A stretch of DNA of 64,000 bases from an uncultured Chitinophaga sp. (GTDB taxonomy: Bacteria; Bacteroidota; Bacteroidia; Chitinophagales; Chitinophagaceae). Location: assembly GCF_902168175.1 (NCBI RefSeq), contig NZ_CABHOU010000032.1, positions 1 through 64,000 of the forward strand. The letters are read 5' to 3'. This document shows, one piece after another, positions 44,246-53,600 of the stretch (within the stretch, counting starts at the first letter, position 1; each line of letters opens with the position of its first letter). The position numbers and the translations under genes were made by a program. The notes below the pieces were generated by a model. That model ran no database searches and was not told the DNA's origin. It saw only the letters and a list, made by a program, of their open reading frames with translations.

Positions 44246-45520
44246 ATGGAGAATTACACTATTATCCTGGTGTTGCTGGGGCTGATGATCGTGATCAGTA
44301 CCGTAGCCGAGAATATGAAGATATCTGTCCCTATCGTGCTTATTTTGGCGGGAATAGCGATTGGCTTTACGCCCCGGATGCCCGCCATGGAAATAAACTC
44401 CGAAATCATCTTCCTGCTGTTTCTGCCACCCCTGCTGTACGATGCATCTTTTAACATTCCTTTGGGAGAATTTAAGGCCAACCTGGGCACTATCTCGTCG
44501 CTCGCTATCACATTGGTATTTGTGACTACGGCAGGGCTGGCCGCCATCGCCTATTACCTGGTGCCGGGTATGACTTGGCCACTGGCTTTTGTACTCGGAG
44601 CTATCCTTGCCCCGACCGATGCAGTAGCCGCATTAAGTATTACAAAGGGACTAAAAATGTCATCCCTCAGTACCACGGTACTCGAAGGCGAGAGTCTTAT
44701 CAACGATGCATCGGCACTGGTAGCCTACCGCTTTGCGATTGCGGCCGTTACAGGCACTGCTTTTATATGGTGGAATGCCGCGCTAACGTTCGTCATACTG
44801 CTGGCAGGTGGTTTTGTTGTCGGTTTCCTGATCGGTAAATTATTAGGGGGACTGTTGCGCATGTTCCGGAACAATACGGTAACTATCCTGAGTTTGCTGG
44901 TGCTGGCCCCGTTTGTTACCTACCTGGTAGCAGAACGTTTCCATACCTCCGGCGTTATTGCGGTAGTAACACTGGGTTTTAGCATGTCGCGCTTAAGTGC
45001 CTTTAAGTTTCCCGAAGCGGTAAAGCACCAATCGGCTACCATTTGGGAGATGATCACGTTTATGCTTAATGGTCTGATTTTTATCCTGATAGGGCTGGAA
45101 CTACCGGTAATCGTAGATGAACTGTCGGGCAAACAGCTGTTGTTATATGCTGGTTACGCTTTCCTGCTCACACTGGCCGCCCTCATTATCCGCACCTGGA
45201 ACGTGTTGCTTAACCGCAAGCGCCTCGAGCGGGCCTTCCATCATCCTAAACTAAAAGGCACGCCAAGGGCCATTCCTGAAAGTATACTGCTTAGTATTCA
45301 GGATAGTGTGATCATCAGTTGGTCGGGTATGCGCGGTATCATATCCCTCGCCATCGCCATGGGACTGCCCCATGTAACCGGTAAAGGCGGTGCGCCCATG
45401 AAAAATGTGATCATTTACATTACAACGGTGGTAGTGTTGATTACGATCGTAGGACAGGGATTGATATTGCCGGTGTTGGCAAGGAAGAGTGAGCGGGCGG
45501 CATCAGGCATAAATGAATAG
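44246..45520 (+). CDS. Na+/H+ antiporter, CPA1 (NhaP/NHE) family
   Basis: 424 aa from the ATG at 44246 (MENYTIILVLLGLMIVIS); the frame is open a further 54 codons upstream but these are polar and unlike any transporter start. About 12 transmembrane helices are visible. The conserved ion-binding segment is AFVLGAILAPTDAVAALSIT, then EGESLINDASALVAYRFA. The ISWSGMRGIISLAIAMGLP block near the end is also characteristic. It exports Na+ or K+ for protons, supporting pH and salt homeostasis. It lacks the long cytosolic tail of some NHE proteins. The 165 nt upstream hold no recognised riboswitch. Confidence 0.9.
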   Translation: MENYTIILVLLGLMIVISTVAENMKISVPIVLILAGIAIGFTPRMPAMEINSEIIFLLFLPPLLYDASFNIPLGEFKANLGTISSLAITLVFVTTAGLAAIAYYLVPGMTWPLAFVLGAILAPTDAVAALSITKGLKMSSLSTTVLEGESLINDASALVAYRFAIAAVTGTAFIWWNAALTFVILLAGGFVVGFLIGKLLGGLLRMFRNNTVTILSLLVLAPFVTYLVAERFHTSGVIAVVTLGFSMSRLSAFKFPEAVKHQSATIWEMITFMLNGLIFILIGLELPVIVDELSGKQLLLYAGYAFLLTLAALIIRTWNVLLNRKRLERAFHHPKLKGTPRAIPESILLSIQDSVIISWSGMRGIISLAIAMGLPHVTGKGGAPMKNVIIYITTVVVLITIVGQGLILPVLARKSERAASGINE

Positions 45521-45828
45521 TGATGGAAGATGACAATTCATGCCGCAACAGGAGTTCGATTGAAAGAGTTGCCCGGAGAAGTTGAGTGTTGTCTGCCCCT
45601 GCTGTAACAGACTGCAGCACATACAGAAGGGGTAATACTTTTTTATCAAAATCTGGTCCTGCGTCAACAAGCTTTTCCTTACATATTGCATTAGTCAACC
45701 CCAGGTACTATTTTTATAAGTTCGCATTATTAAAAAAAACGCCGGATGGCGCCAACTGCCTTTCACTTGTCTGTTTGATAATACGGAACATTGTATAAGC
45801 TGGAACGAAGCGTAAATATTTATTTTAC
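45521..45828. other. Intergenic region without visible genes
   Basis: 308 nt between the antiporter and the sugar dehydrogenase genes. No ORF with recognisable content, hairpin or clear -7 box was found. It must contain the dehydrogenase promoter unless that gene is read from upstream. Confidence 0.5.
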
Positions 45829-48504
45829 ATGAGAAATTTTAAGTACCTGGCGCCGGTATTGCTGATGGCGTCTATCCACGTTGTTAAAGGGCAAGAGGCG
45901 GCAAAGCCAGATGAAAATCGTTTTACAAAAGTAGTATTACAGCAAAAGCTGGAAGAACCTATGCAGTTCCAGGTACTGGAAGGCGGCAGGGTGTTGTACG
46001 CTGAGCGTAAAGGTAAAATGAAGGTCTATAATCCGGCTACGGGCAAAATGCAGGTGATCGCCACGTTTAATGTAAGCCGCGAATACGTGAGTAAAAAAGG
46101 GGAACATTCAGAAGGGGAAGACGGGCTGCAGGGCGTAATCCTCGATCCCAACTATGCTAAAAATCACTGGATATATGTGTATTACTCTCCCAAATCAAAG
46201 CCTGTAAACCGGCTTTCGAGGTTTACCTGGCTGGGTGGTGCGCTCAATATGGCTACAGAAAAAACGGTGCTGGAGGTACCCGTACAGCGCGAAGAGTGCT
46301 GCCATGTGGGTGGAGGAATGGTGTTCGACAAAGATGCCAACCTGTACCTGAGCACGGGCGATAATACCTTCTCCCGTTCGTCAGACGGATTTACACCGAT
46401 CGATGAACGCCCAGGCGAAAGTCCAAGGGATGCACAGAAGTCGTCTGGTAACACCAACGACCTGCGCGGCAAAATCCTTCGTATCCATCCGGAAGCAAAT
46501 GGACGTTATACCATTCCGATGGGTAACCTGTTCCCTGAAGGCACGGAAAAAACACGTCCCGAGATATACACCATGGGTAACAGGAATCCCTGGAGGCTCA
46601 CGATCGATAGTAAAACGGGATGGTTGTTCTGGGGTGAAGTGGGGCCCGATGGCTCTAATCCCTCTGAATTAAGAGGCCCGCGCTCATATGACGAGTTCAA
46701 TATGGCGAAGAAGGCAGGTAACTTCGGCTGGCCTTATTTCAACGGCAGGGAAGCGTACCGTTATTACAACTTTGCTACCAAAGAGTCGGGCCCTTTGTGG
46801 GATGCGCAGCAGCCCGTAAATAATTCTCCAAACAATACCGGCCTCACGGTATTACCTCCTGTAGAACATCCGCTGATCTGGTACCCGTACGCAGCCAGTG
46901 AAGAATTCCCGGAAACAGGCAGCGGCGGGCGAAGCGCAGTAGGCGGCCCTATCTTTTATCGCTCGGACTTTGGCAAAGCAGCGAAAAGCCTGTTCCCTGC
47001 ATACTACGAAGGCAAATGGCTGATCACCGACTGGGTGCGCGGCTGGATTAATGCCGTAACACTTGACCAGGACGGCAGGTTTGTATCCATGGAACGTTTC
47101 ATGCCTAACCTGACGCTGCGCGGCCCGATCGACATGAAGTTCGGCCCCGATGGCGCATTGTATATCCTGGAATATGGTAACGGTTACTTCAAAGACAACC
47201 CGGAAGCGGAACTCATTAAAATAGAATACAACGGCGGCAACCGTAAACCGGCCGTACAGGTATCGGCCGATATTACAGCAGGTGCGTTACCGCTGAAAGT
47301 GCAGTTAAGCTCGGCAGGTACTACAGATGCGGATGGCGACGAACTGAAATATGACTGGAAAATAACCCGTAACGGCGCATTGGTACAGTCTTATAAAACG
47401 GCCGGTCCGCAAATCGTACTCACCACGCCGGGTGTATACAGGGCCACCTTAACGGTAACCGATACCGCCGGTGCAAAAAACAGTAAGTCGGTAGACATTG
47501 CAGCTGGTAACGCCATTCCTGAAGTAAAATTCGGTTTCACCCAGGGTAACTCCAGCTTCTTTTTTCCCGGTAACATTATTAAGTACGCGGTAACCGTATC
47601 TGACAAAGAAGATGGTAGCCTGGCCACTAAGCGCATACTACCGGCACAGGTATCTGTCTCTATCAATTACCTGTCGGAAGGTTACGATATGACGGTCATC
47701 GCACAAAATCAAAACCGTTTCGATGCTTCGGCAGAGCATGCCGGTGCGAAGGCGCTCATCAAAAAGAGCGATTGCGCCGCCTGCCACGCACTCAATACCA
47801 CATCACTCGGGCCTTCTCTTACAAAGATCGCAGAGAAATATAAAGCCGATAAAACAGCACAGGCCCGACTCACGAAGAAGGTGATCACCGGCGGTTCCGG
47901 CGTGTGGGGCGATGCCATGATGCCCGCACACTCCGCCATGAGCAACGAGCAGGTAGGGTCTATCGTAAAATATATCCTGAGCCTGAGTGATAAGAAGCCA
48001 GTGCAGAAAAACCTGCCGGTTACCGGTAGTTATACCACTACGGAAAAACCGGGTCAGACTAATAAAGGCTCTTATATTTTCCGTGCAGCGTATAAAGACA
48101 GAGGTGCGAAACTGGCACCCGCGCAGTTCGGGGAAAGTATCGTGGTACTCCGTCACCCGCACGTGCCGGTAGCCAGCGCCGATAGTACGCATGGTATCCA
48201 ATTCAACAAAGACAAATCAATAGCTTCTGTTAAAGAAGGTAAGGCCTGGATATTATTGAAACAGGCAGATCTGAAGGACATCAAAAGTGTAACGGTAACT
48301 GGCAGCAATAGTGTAGGGCCGGGCGCGTTCGAAGTGAGAGTGGGAGCTGTGGACGGTAAAGTGATAGGCCACTCCGAAGCACAGGTAACACCTTCAACCC
48401 CGTTAACGGCACCGCTGGACGAAACAGCCGGGAAACAGGATGTTTACCTGGTATTCGATGCCGTAGGTGCACGCATCAGCGGTATTACAGTGAATAATAA
48501 ATAG
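45829..48504 (+). CDS. PQQ-type soluble sugar dehydrogenase fused to PKD, cytochrome c and a C-terminal carbohydrate-binding-like domain
   Basis: 891 aa, Sec signal peptide (about residues 1-21). The six-bladed propeller of the GDH/Asd group covers about 35-465 (QGVILDPNYAKNHWIYVYYS, CCHVGGGMVFDKDANLYLST, GNRNPWRLTIDSKTGWLFWG). A PKD domain covers about 470-563 (TDADGDELKYDWKI). A monohaem cytochrome c covers about 640-720, with C649-A-A-C652-H653 and a likely distal Met in DAMMPAHSAMS. A beta-rich, CBM6-like C-terminal domain follows. Electrons from sugar oxidation would pass to the fused haem. A strong terminator follows. Periplasmic location. Confidence 0.9.
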   Translation: MRNFKYLAPVLLMASIHVVKGQEAAKPDENRFTKVVLQQKLEEPMQFQVLEGGRVLYAERKGKMKVYNPATGKMQVIATFNVSREYVSKKGEHSEGEDGLQGVILDPNYAKNHWIYVYYSPKSKPVNRLSRFTWLGGALNMATEKTVLEVPVQREECCHVGGGMVFDKDANLYLSTGDNTFSRSSDGFTPIDERPGESPRDAQKSSGNTNDLRGKILRIHPEANGRYTIPMGNLFPEGTEKTRPEIYTMGNRNPWRLTIDSKTGWLFWGEVGPDGSNPSELRGPRSYDEFNMAKKAGNFGWPYFNGREAYRYYNFATKESGPLWDAQQPVNNSPNNTGLTVLPPVEHPLIWYPYAASEEFPETGSGGRSAVGGPIFYRSDFGKAAKSLFPAYYEGKWLITDWVRGWINAVTLDQDGRFVSMERFMPNLTLRGPIDMKFGPDGALYILEYGNGYFKDNPEAELIKIEYNGGNRKPAVQVSADITAGALPLKVQLSSAGTTDADGDELKYDWKITRNGALVQSYKTAGPQIVLTTPGVYRATLTVTDTAGAKNSKSVDIAAGNAIPEVKFGFTQGNSSFFFPGNIIKYAVTVSDKEDGSLATKRILPAQVSVSINYLSEGYDMTVIAQNQNRFDASAEHAGAKALIKKSDCAACHALNTTSLGPSLTKIAEKYKADKTAQARLTKKVITGGSGVWGDAMMPAHSAMSNEQVGSIVKYILSLSDKKPVQKNLPVTGSYTTTEKPGQTNKGSYIFRAAYKDRGAKLAPAQFGESIVVLRHPHVPVASADSTHGIQFNKDKSIASVKEGKAWILLKQADLKDIKSVTVTGSNSVGPGAFEVRVGAVDGKVIGHSEAQVTPSTPLTAPLDETAGKQDVYLVFDAVGARISGITVNNK

Positions 48505-48524
48505 TCAGGTTTTTTATAAATATC

Positions 48525-48562
48525 GACCGGCGGGAGTGTACTTTCCGCCGGTCTTTTTTTGT
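48525..48562 (+). terminator. Terminator after the sugar dehydrogenase gene
   Basis: GACCGGCGGGA ... TTTCCGCCGGTC stem with TTTTTTT directly after it. Confidence 0.85.
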
Positions 48563-48582
48563 CAAAATTAGCGGCAAAACAA

Positions 48583-49140
48583 TCACCTTCTGTCTTTCAA
48601 CTTTTCCAGTTCTGTATTAACGATGTGCATGGCCTTATCCCTCAATACCGTATCGCCCTTATCCATTAATGTCAGCAGGCCTTTACACTCTCTTAAAAAT
48701 ACAGGCGCAAAGTCCGGCTCCTCCGTGGCCATATTCCGGCAGTTGTCGATAATGTCAGCATATTTCACCGTCTGCGCATCTGCATGAATATTTGTCATAC
48801 GCTCTTTTTCATTCGACTTCCGCGTACGCCGGTTCATTTTCGGAAAGGCCTGTTTCACATATACATCAGTGAGGTCTGTTACGAGTTCAAACGTGTGCAG
48901 GGCTTCCGGCCCGGGCATATTGTTTTTCAGGAAGCTTTCCAGTTCGGCCGGGGTAACGGCAGTGTCTTCCAATACATCGTGCAGCAACGCGGCGCAAAGT
49001 ACCGGCAGCTTACCGTTGCGCGACCGGCATTCTTCCATTACACGGATCGGATGCTGAATGTATGGCTCGTCCGCAAATTTCCGCATCTGACCGGCATGTG
49101 CCTGGCGGGCGAAAGCAAGGACGGTGTCTAGTGTGGTCAT
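48583..49140 (-). CDS. HD-domain phosphohydrolase related to RelA/SpoT hydrolase domain
   Basis: 185 aa, a stand-alone HD domain: FARQAHAGQMRKFADEPYIQ, HPIRVMEECRSRNGKLPVLC, AALLHDVLEDTAVTPAELES. The HD pair sits in LLHDVLEDT, and a further Asp in TVKYADIIDNC matches the metal site of (p)ppGpp hydrolases. No synthetase or TGS/ACT domain is present, so it is a small alarmone-hydrolase-like (Mesh1-type) protein. Whether it acts on (p)ppGpp or other nucleotides is not decidable by sequence alone. Cytosolic, monocistronic. Confidence 0.85.
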   Translation of the reverse strand: MTTLDTVLAFARQAHAGQMRKFADEPYIQHPIRVMEECRSRNGKLPVLCAALLHDVLEDTAVTPAELESFLKNNMPGPEALHTFELVTDLTDVYVKQAFPKMNRRTRKSNEKERMTNIHADAQTVKYADIIDNCRNMATEEPDFAPVFLRECKGLLTLMDKGDTVLRDKAMHIVNTELEKLKDRR

Positions 49141-49186
49141 AGTATAGTAGCCGAAAAGTTTGTGCCAAAAGTACCCCGCATCTACT

Positions 49187-49220
49187 CAAAAAAAAGCTTC
49201 ACCCGAAAGTGAAGCTCTTC
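49187..49220 (-). terminator. Terminator for the flavoprotein gene
   Basis: On the minus strand AGCTTCAC-TTTCGG-GTGAAGCT followed by TTTTTTTTG, 6 nt after the stop of the flavoprotein reductase gene. Confidence 0.85.
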
Positions 49221-49225
49221 AAATA

Positions 49226-50521
49226 TTAGTAGCAATCCAGCAATACCTGCCCGTGCGACTCGTAATGGCTGATACTTTTGCCATGTTTTTCTTTACACAG
49301 CGCATCCAGGAATTCCATAACGTCCTTTTGCATTGCCAGCGATCCGCAGAGCATCAGCACGGCCTCGTTGGCCAGGCTGTCGGCAATAAATGCAGCATCG
49401 CGCTCCAGTAAGTCTTTAACGTACTGTTTATTGCCTTCTCTTGAATAGGCAACATGCAGGCCGCTCAGGATGCCGTTTTCCTTAAATTGGTTCACCTGGC
49501 TTTCGTATAGGGAAAAGGAATCGGCCCCGCGGAAACCGCAGTAAAGGTGTGTTTCTATTTTTCCTTTGTTCTGGGCAATCATGCCCAGGAAGGGCGAAAT
49601 GCCGGTGCCATTGGCGATCATGATCACTTTCGGTACAAAGGTGGGGAAATAGAAGTCGTAGTTGCCTACGATCCTGGCCTGTATTACATCGCCTGGCTGC
49701 AGGCGGTGCATGTAACCGGAGCCAAAGCCGTCCGGATGCAGCTTTATGCTCAGTTGTATCTCATTATCAATTTTACCGATGGAGTACTGCCGTTCGCGGT
49801 AGTCGTTCGCAGGGTAAATGGCTAACAGGTCGCCTGAAGTGAAACTGGCCTTTGTTTTCAAACGTACGCTGAATGCACCGTCTGTTCCGGTAGCCTCACT
49901 CCGCGCAATTACGGTCATGGGTTTCAGCCCAAGCGGCGCTCTTGTCAGGTATTCGGGTAAGGCCATTTTGGGCAAACCGGTCTGTTGGAACCAGGTAGAT
50001 ATAAAGAGGTCTGATTGTTCGGGCGACTTGTCATCGATGGTATGTATCTCCACAAAAGGTACGGCCCATTCCTGTTTACTCAGGGCCAGGTGTACATCGA
50101 AGCCATAACGGCAGAAGTCGGGGTAGTTGTGAGAACCGAAGGCCATCACCGAAAACTTGATTTTCTGCGTTTGCGGGATAGTAGGCAGCAATTCCAGGAA
50201 CCGTTTGGCCGACATAGGCGCTTCACCGGAACCATAAGTAGAAGTAAGCACCAGCAGATGCTCCGCCTCCGGAAATGCCTGGTAATTATTAAGCGAGGTA
50301 AGGAACGCGCTTTGTCCGCCAGCCAGCAGGTGTTCGTATACGGAAGTGGCCAGTCGCATGGTAGTGCCGTTTTCCGAGCCCGCCAGGATAATGAAGCGGC
50401 TGTTACTGGCGTTGAATTTGTTTTTCTGCTTATTGCCGTTACCCTTTTTCCGGGCGATAAGGTAAATGCCAAGCGCGGCAACCACTGCAGCCAGGGCGTA
50501 CATCCATAAAGAAATTGTCAT
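49226..50521 (-). CDS. Flavodoxin/FNR diflavin reductase, membrane anchored
   Basis: 431 aa. An N-terminal transmembrane anchor (LWMYALAAVVAALGIYLIA) is followed by a flavodoxin domain (about 45-185; IILAGSENGTTMRLATSVYE, LVLTSTYGSGEAP). An FAD/NADPH reductase domain covers about 215-430, with FAD motif RERQYSIG and NADPH motifs IANGTGISPFLGMIAQ and HLYCGFRGADSF. This matches the sulfite-reductase flavoprotein/cytochrome P450-reductase class in shortened form, without the large connecting domain. It would pass electrons from NADPH to a partner haem or iron protein at the membrane. No sulfite reductase gene is adjacent. The large helicase-fusion gene lies 88 nt upstream on the same strand. Confidence 0.85.
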   Translation of the reverse strand: MTISLWMYALAAVVAALGIYLIARKKGNGNKQKNKFNASNSRFIILAGSENGTTMRLATSVYEHLLAGGQSAFLTSLNNYQAFPEAEHLLVLTSTYGSGEAPMSAKRFLELLPTIPQTQKIKFSVMAFGSHNYPDFCRYGFDVHLALSKQEWAVPFVEIHTIDDKSPEQSDLFISTWFQQTGLPKMALPEYLTRAPLGLKPMTVIARSEATGTDGAFSVRLKTKASFTSGDLLAIYPANDYRERQYSIGKIDNEIQLSIKLHPDGFGSGYMHRLQPGDVIQARIVGNYDFYFPTFVPKVIMIANGTGISPFLGMIAQNKGKIETHLYCGFRGADSFSLYESQVNQFKENGILSGLHVAYSREGNKQYVKDLLERDAAFIADSLANEAVLMLCGSLAMQKDVMEFLDALCKEKHGKSISHYESHGQVLLDCY

Positions 50522-50609
50522 TGGTTTTTCTTATTCTTCGATTTAGGCCGCAAGGTAACTTTCTGTAAAAAGATTGCCAAGTCGTATCGGGAAAATTTCT
50601 GTAAAGTGA

Positions 50610-53600
50610 TTAGCTGCTCAGCAGTTCGTAATAAACGGTTTCCGACCGGTCAAAGGCCTCCGTTAGTGCGTCCAGGTATCCCACCGTTTGGGTTTTCGGT
50701 GATGCAATGGGAGAGAGGCGAGGCACTAATTTCTTAAAAATGCTGTAATTCCGGTTTCGCTTCTCTATGGCGGGGTTTTGGCAGATGACGATGAATTTGT
50801 TCAATGGGTACTTGTCCAGTAAGGTGTTTGTTTGTACAGACAGGCGCTCGGTCTCTTCTTTAGAGATACTGGGAAACAGGTAAGCAAAATTCAGTATCAC
50901 GGTACCGGAGAGGGTGGACGTACTATTCCAGTAATCATCCGTTACTTCGTTTAATGAATTGATAAACAGGAATTTGGTATCCCTGCTAAACAGGCCTGAC
51001 TTCGAAAACGTTCGGGCTTTATTTAACATCGCATTGGAAATATCAACGCCTATATAGTCGAATGGCAGTTTTGCAAAGCTTTCCTGGAAAGCGAGTCCGG
51101 ACGTGAGCGGGCCACAACCAATATCGATAAAGGTGACGCGCCGGCCGGTATGACTGAATGCCGTGCTGAAATAATCATTAAAACTGGAAAAGACGGCCAG
51201 CGCACTACAGTAATGCCTGCGCATTTCGTAGTGGCAATACAGGTCCACCTTATCCTCAGCACTAATTTCCAGTGTACCCTGGTCAAAATTGGCCCTGCCG
51301 TACGACAGCACGTTTAGCCTGATGTAGTCAGCATCGCGGTGCAATGTACCTCCGGCAACAGCTTCTTTAAACACCCGCACAAAATCTGCCGGCAGTTCGT
51401 AAACCTTATTCCCTGTTTCTATATCCATCCCCGCCGCTGGAACGTTAAAGCGCCCTGCCAGGAAATCATCCGGCTGTGCGGGTATGTACCCATACTTGGA
51501 ACGGATAAACTCAATAAACCGGTAGTAGGTAAGGTTATTGGAAAGGATCGTAGGATTCCCGATTACGAAGAGTTGCTTCTTCGCCCGCGTAATGGCTACG
51601 TTCAGTTTCCTGTCAATAATCTGCCCCTCATCTTCAATATTATTGGCTAAAAAATCCAGCTGGTGAAACTGGTTAATGCAAAAGGAATAGATGATGATAT
51701 CCCGCTGTGAACCCTGGAAACGTTCCACAGTATCAATGGAAATAGCATCCAGCGCAGGAATGCCCAGCTCATGGATCACGCGGCGGATCAGCGCTATCTG
51801 ACTCCTGTAAGGGGTAATGATCCCGACCGTTTTTTCTGCTGAAAAGCTTTGCTGGTAAAGGTCGTAGATCTGTTTTACCAGCGCGGTCACTATTTGCGCT
51901 TCGTAAGTATTGGTCTTGGCCGATTTATCCCCGCTATGTTTCTCCGAAGGTATAAAGGCCAGTCTTTTACGGGTGATGAGCTGATGAAACGGATTGTTTA
52001 TATCTGAATAACTGTATTCCAGTGCCGCCGTTTGATGAGGGGTAGGCACTACATCGAGCTGACTGTTATAAAAGGAATAGTTCGGGAACAGCGCAATGTC
52101 AGGGTGCATGCGGCCCTGCTTGTGCAACATGCCCCAAACCGGCGAGTTTTTATCTGACTTATGAAGATGGTAAAGCCGCTCGAAAATGGATTTGTTCCTG
52201 TTGATCAGGCCCGCCTGTTGTAACAGCGGATCGTTTACCCTTGACTGTTCTTCCCTTTGCAGCACCACCGCCGGCAACTGCTTCTGATCGCCTACCAGTA
52301 TGAACTTCTCGATCGCATTTCCCCCGTTTACGTTTTTCGCAGATAGGATGCCGAGCAGCCCCGGCTCCAGTATCTGCGAAGCCTCGTCGATAATGGCTAC
52401 CTGGAAATGCTTCAGTTTAAATAACTCGTTTTTGCCCGAGAGGGAGGCCACCGTTCCCACATAAATCCGGTATCGCTCAATAGCCGCCTTCACCTTTTCC
52501 CTCGTATCGCAATCCCTGATCAGCTTGTCGAGCAACCGTGTTTTGTGTTTGGGGTCGCAGGATAATTCACTGCCAATACGTACGTAAGGCGGTTGGCCCT
52601 GCACCGTATCCAGCGCTTCGCAAATTTCATCAACGGCGCGGTTAGTGTAGGAGAGTAGCAGTATGTTGCAACCCGGCTCGCTGTAAAACTCTTCCACCAT
52701 CGACTTCAGCGCAATGGAAGTTTTGCCTGTTCCCGGTGGTCCCACCAGCAGGAACAGGTCATTTGCCTGTTTGGCTTTTAAGATGATCTCATTTACTTCC
52801 GGTGAAATATAGTGGTTGTTCAACCGCCGGCTGGTGTCCTGAACGGGGAGCCGTTGGTGTAACAACAGGTCCTTCCTGTCCTGGTTCGCATGTAAAAATG
52901 CGTACAGGCCACGGTACATCGCATTGTACGATGAATCCAGGAAGTCATGCTCCACGGCATATTTGCTGGCAACAGGCAGTACGTGCTGGTTGCGTTGTTT
53001 GTACCGTACGCGGATAGTAATTTCTGTTGGGGTGATGCACTGGACCGCCCCTTTGAATACCTGCTTGTTGGTCACGTTATCCTTCTCTGTATTTCGTTCG
53101 TACAAAATCACAATATCGCCCTGCCGGAAATTGGGTAGAAAGTTATGCTCATAACCCGGTATACTAAGCGTAATAGCCGGCGAGTCGGTTTCCGTAAGAT
53201 TATCTTTAATGGTTAAATCGGTGAGTATTTCGCCTGCCTCTATCTTATCTGCCAGGGCCGACAACCACAGCGAAGAAATGCCTTTGGAACTGGTATATTC
53301 GGTATCGCCCGCTTTGGAGATGTAGTGTTCTTTCGCTACGAAGGCATAAAAGCTGTGGAAATACGCCAGCTCAATGGCCTTACCCGTTTTGAAAGCAGCG
53401 CTGAACTGTTCGATCTGCGGAATGATGTAATTTTCGAGGAAGCTCTGTTTAACATGCCCGTTCGTAATCAGCGTTTCGGGCGTAAAGGTGCCGACAATAC
53501 GGCGGGTCTGCGTTTCGGTGGCATCCCTGGCAATGCAGCTTTCATTTGCCACGATCAGGTTACGGATGTTCATGATCTCTTTAATGGCGGCCATGAACGG

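Noticed and set aside
45441..45698. Minus-strand 85-codon frame overlapping the antiporter end
   Set aside because: It overlaps a well-supported gene, has a low-complexity sequence and no recognisable domain or promoter.
52802..53154. Plus-strand frames within the helicase fusion gene
   Set aside because: They lie opposite the nuclease-helicase linker and helicase start and have no recognisable content.
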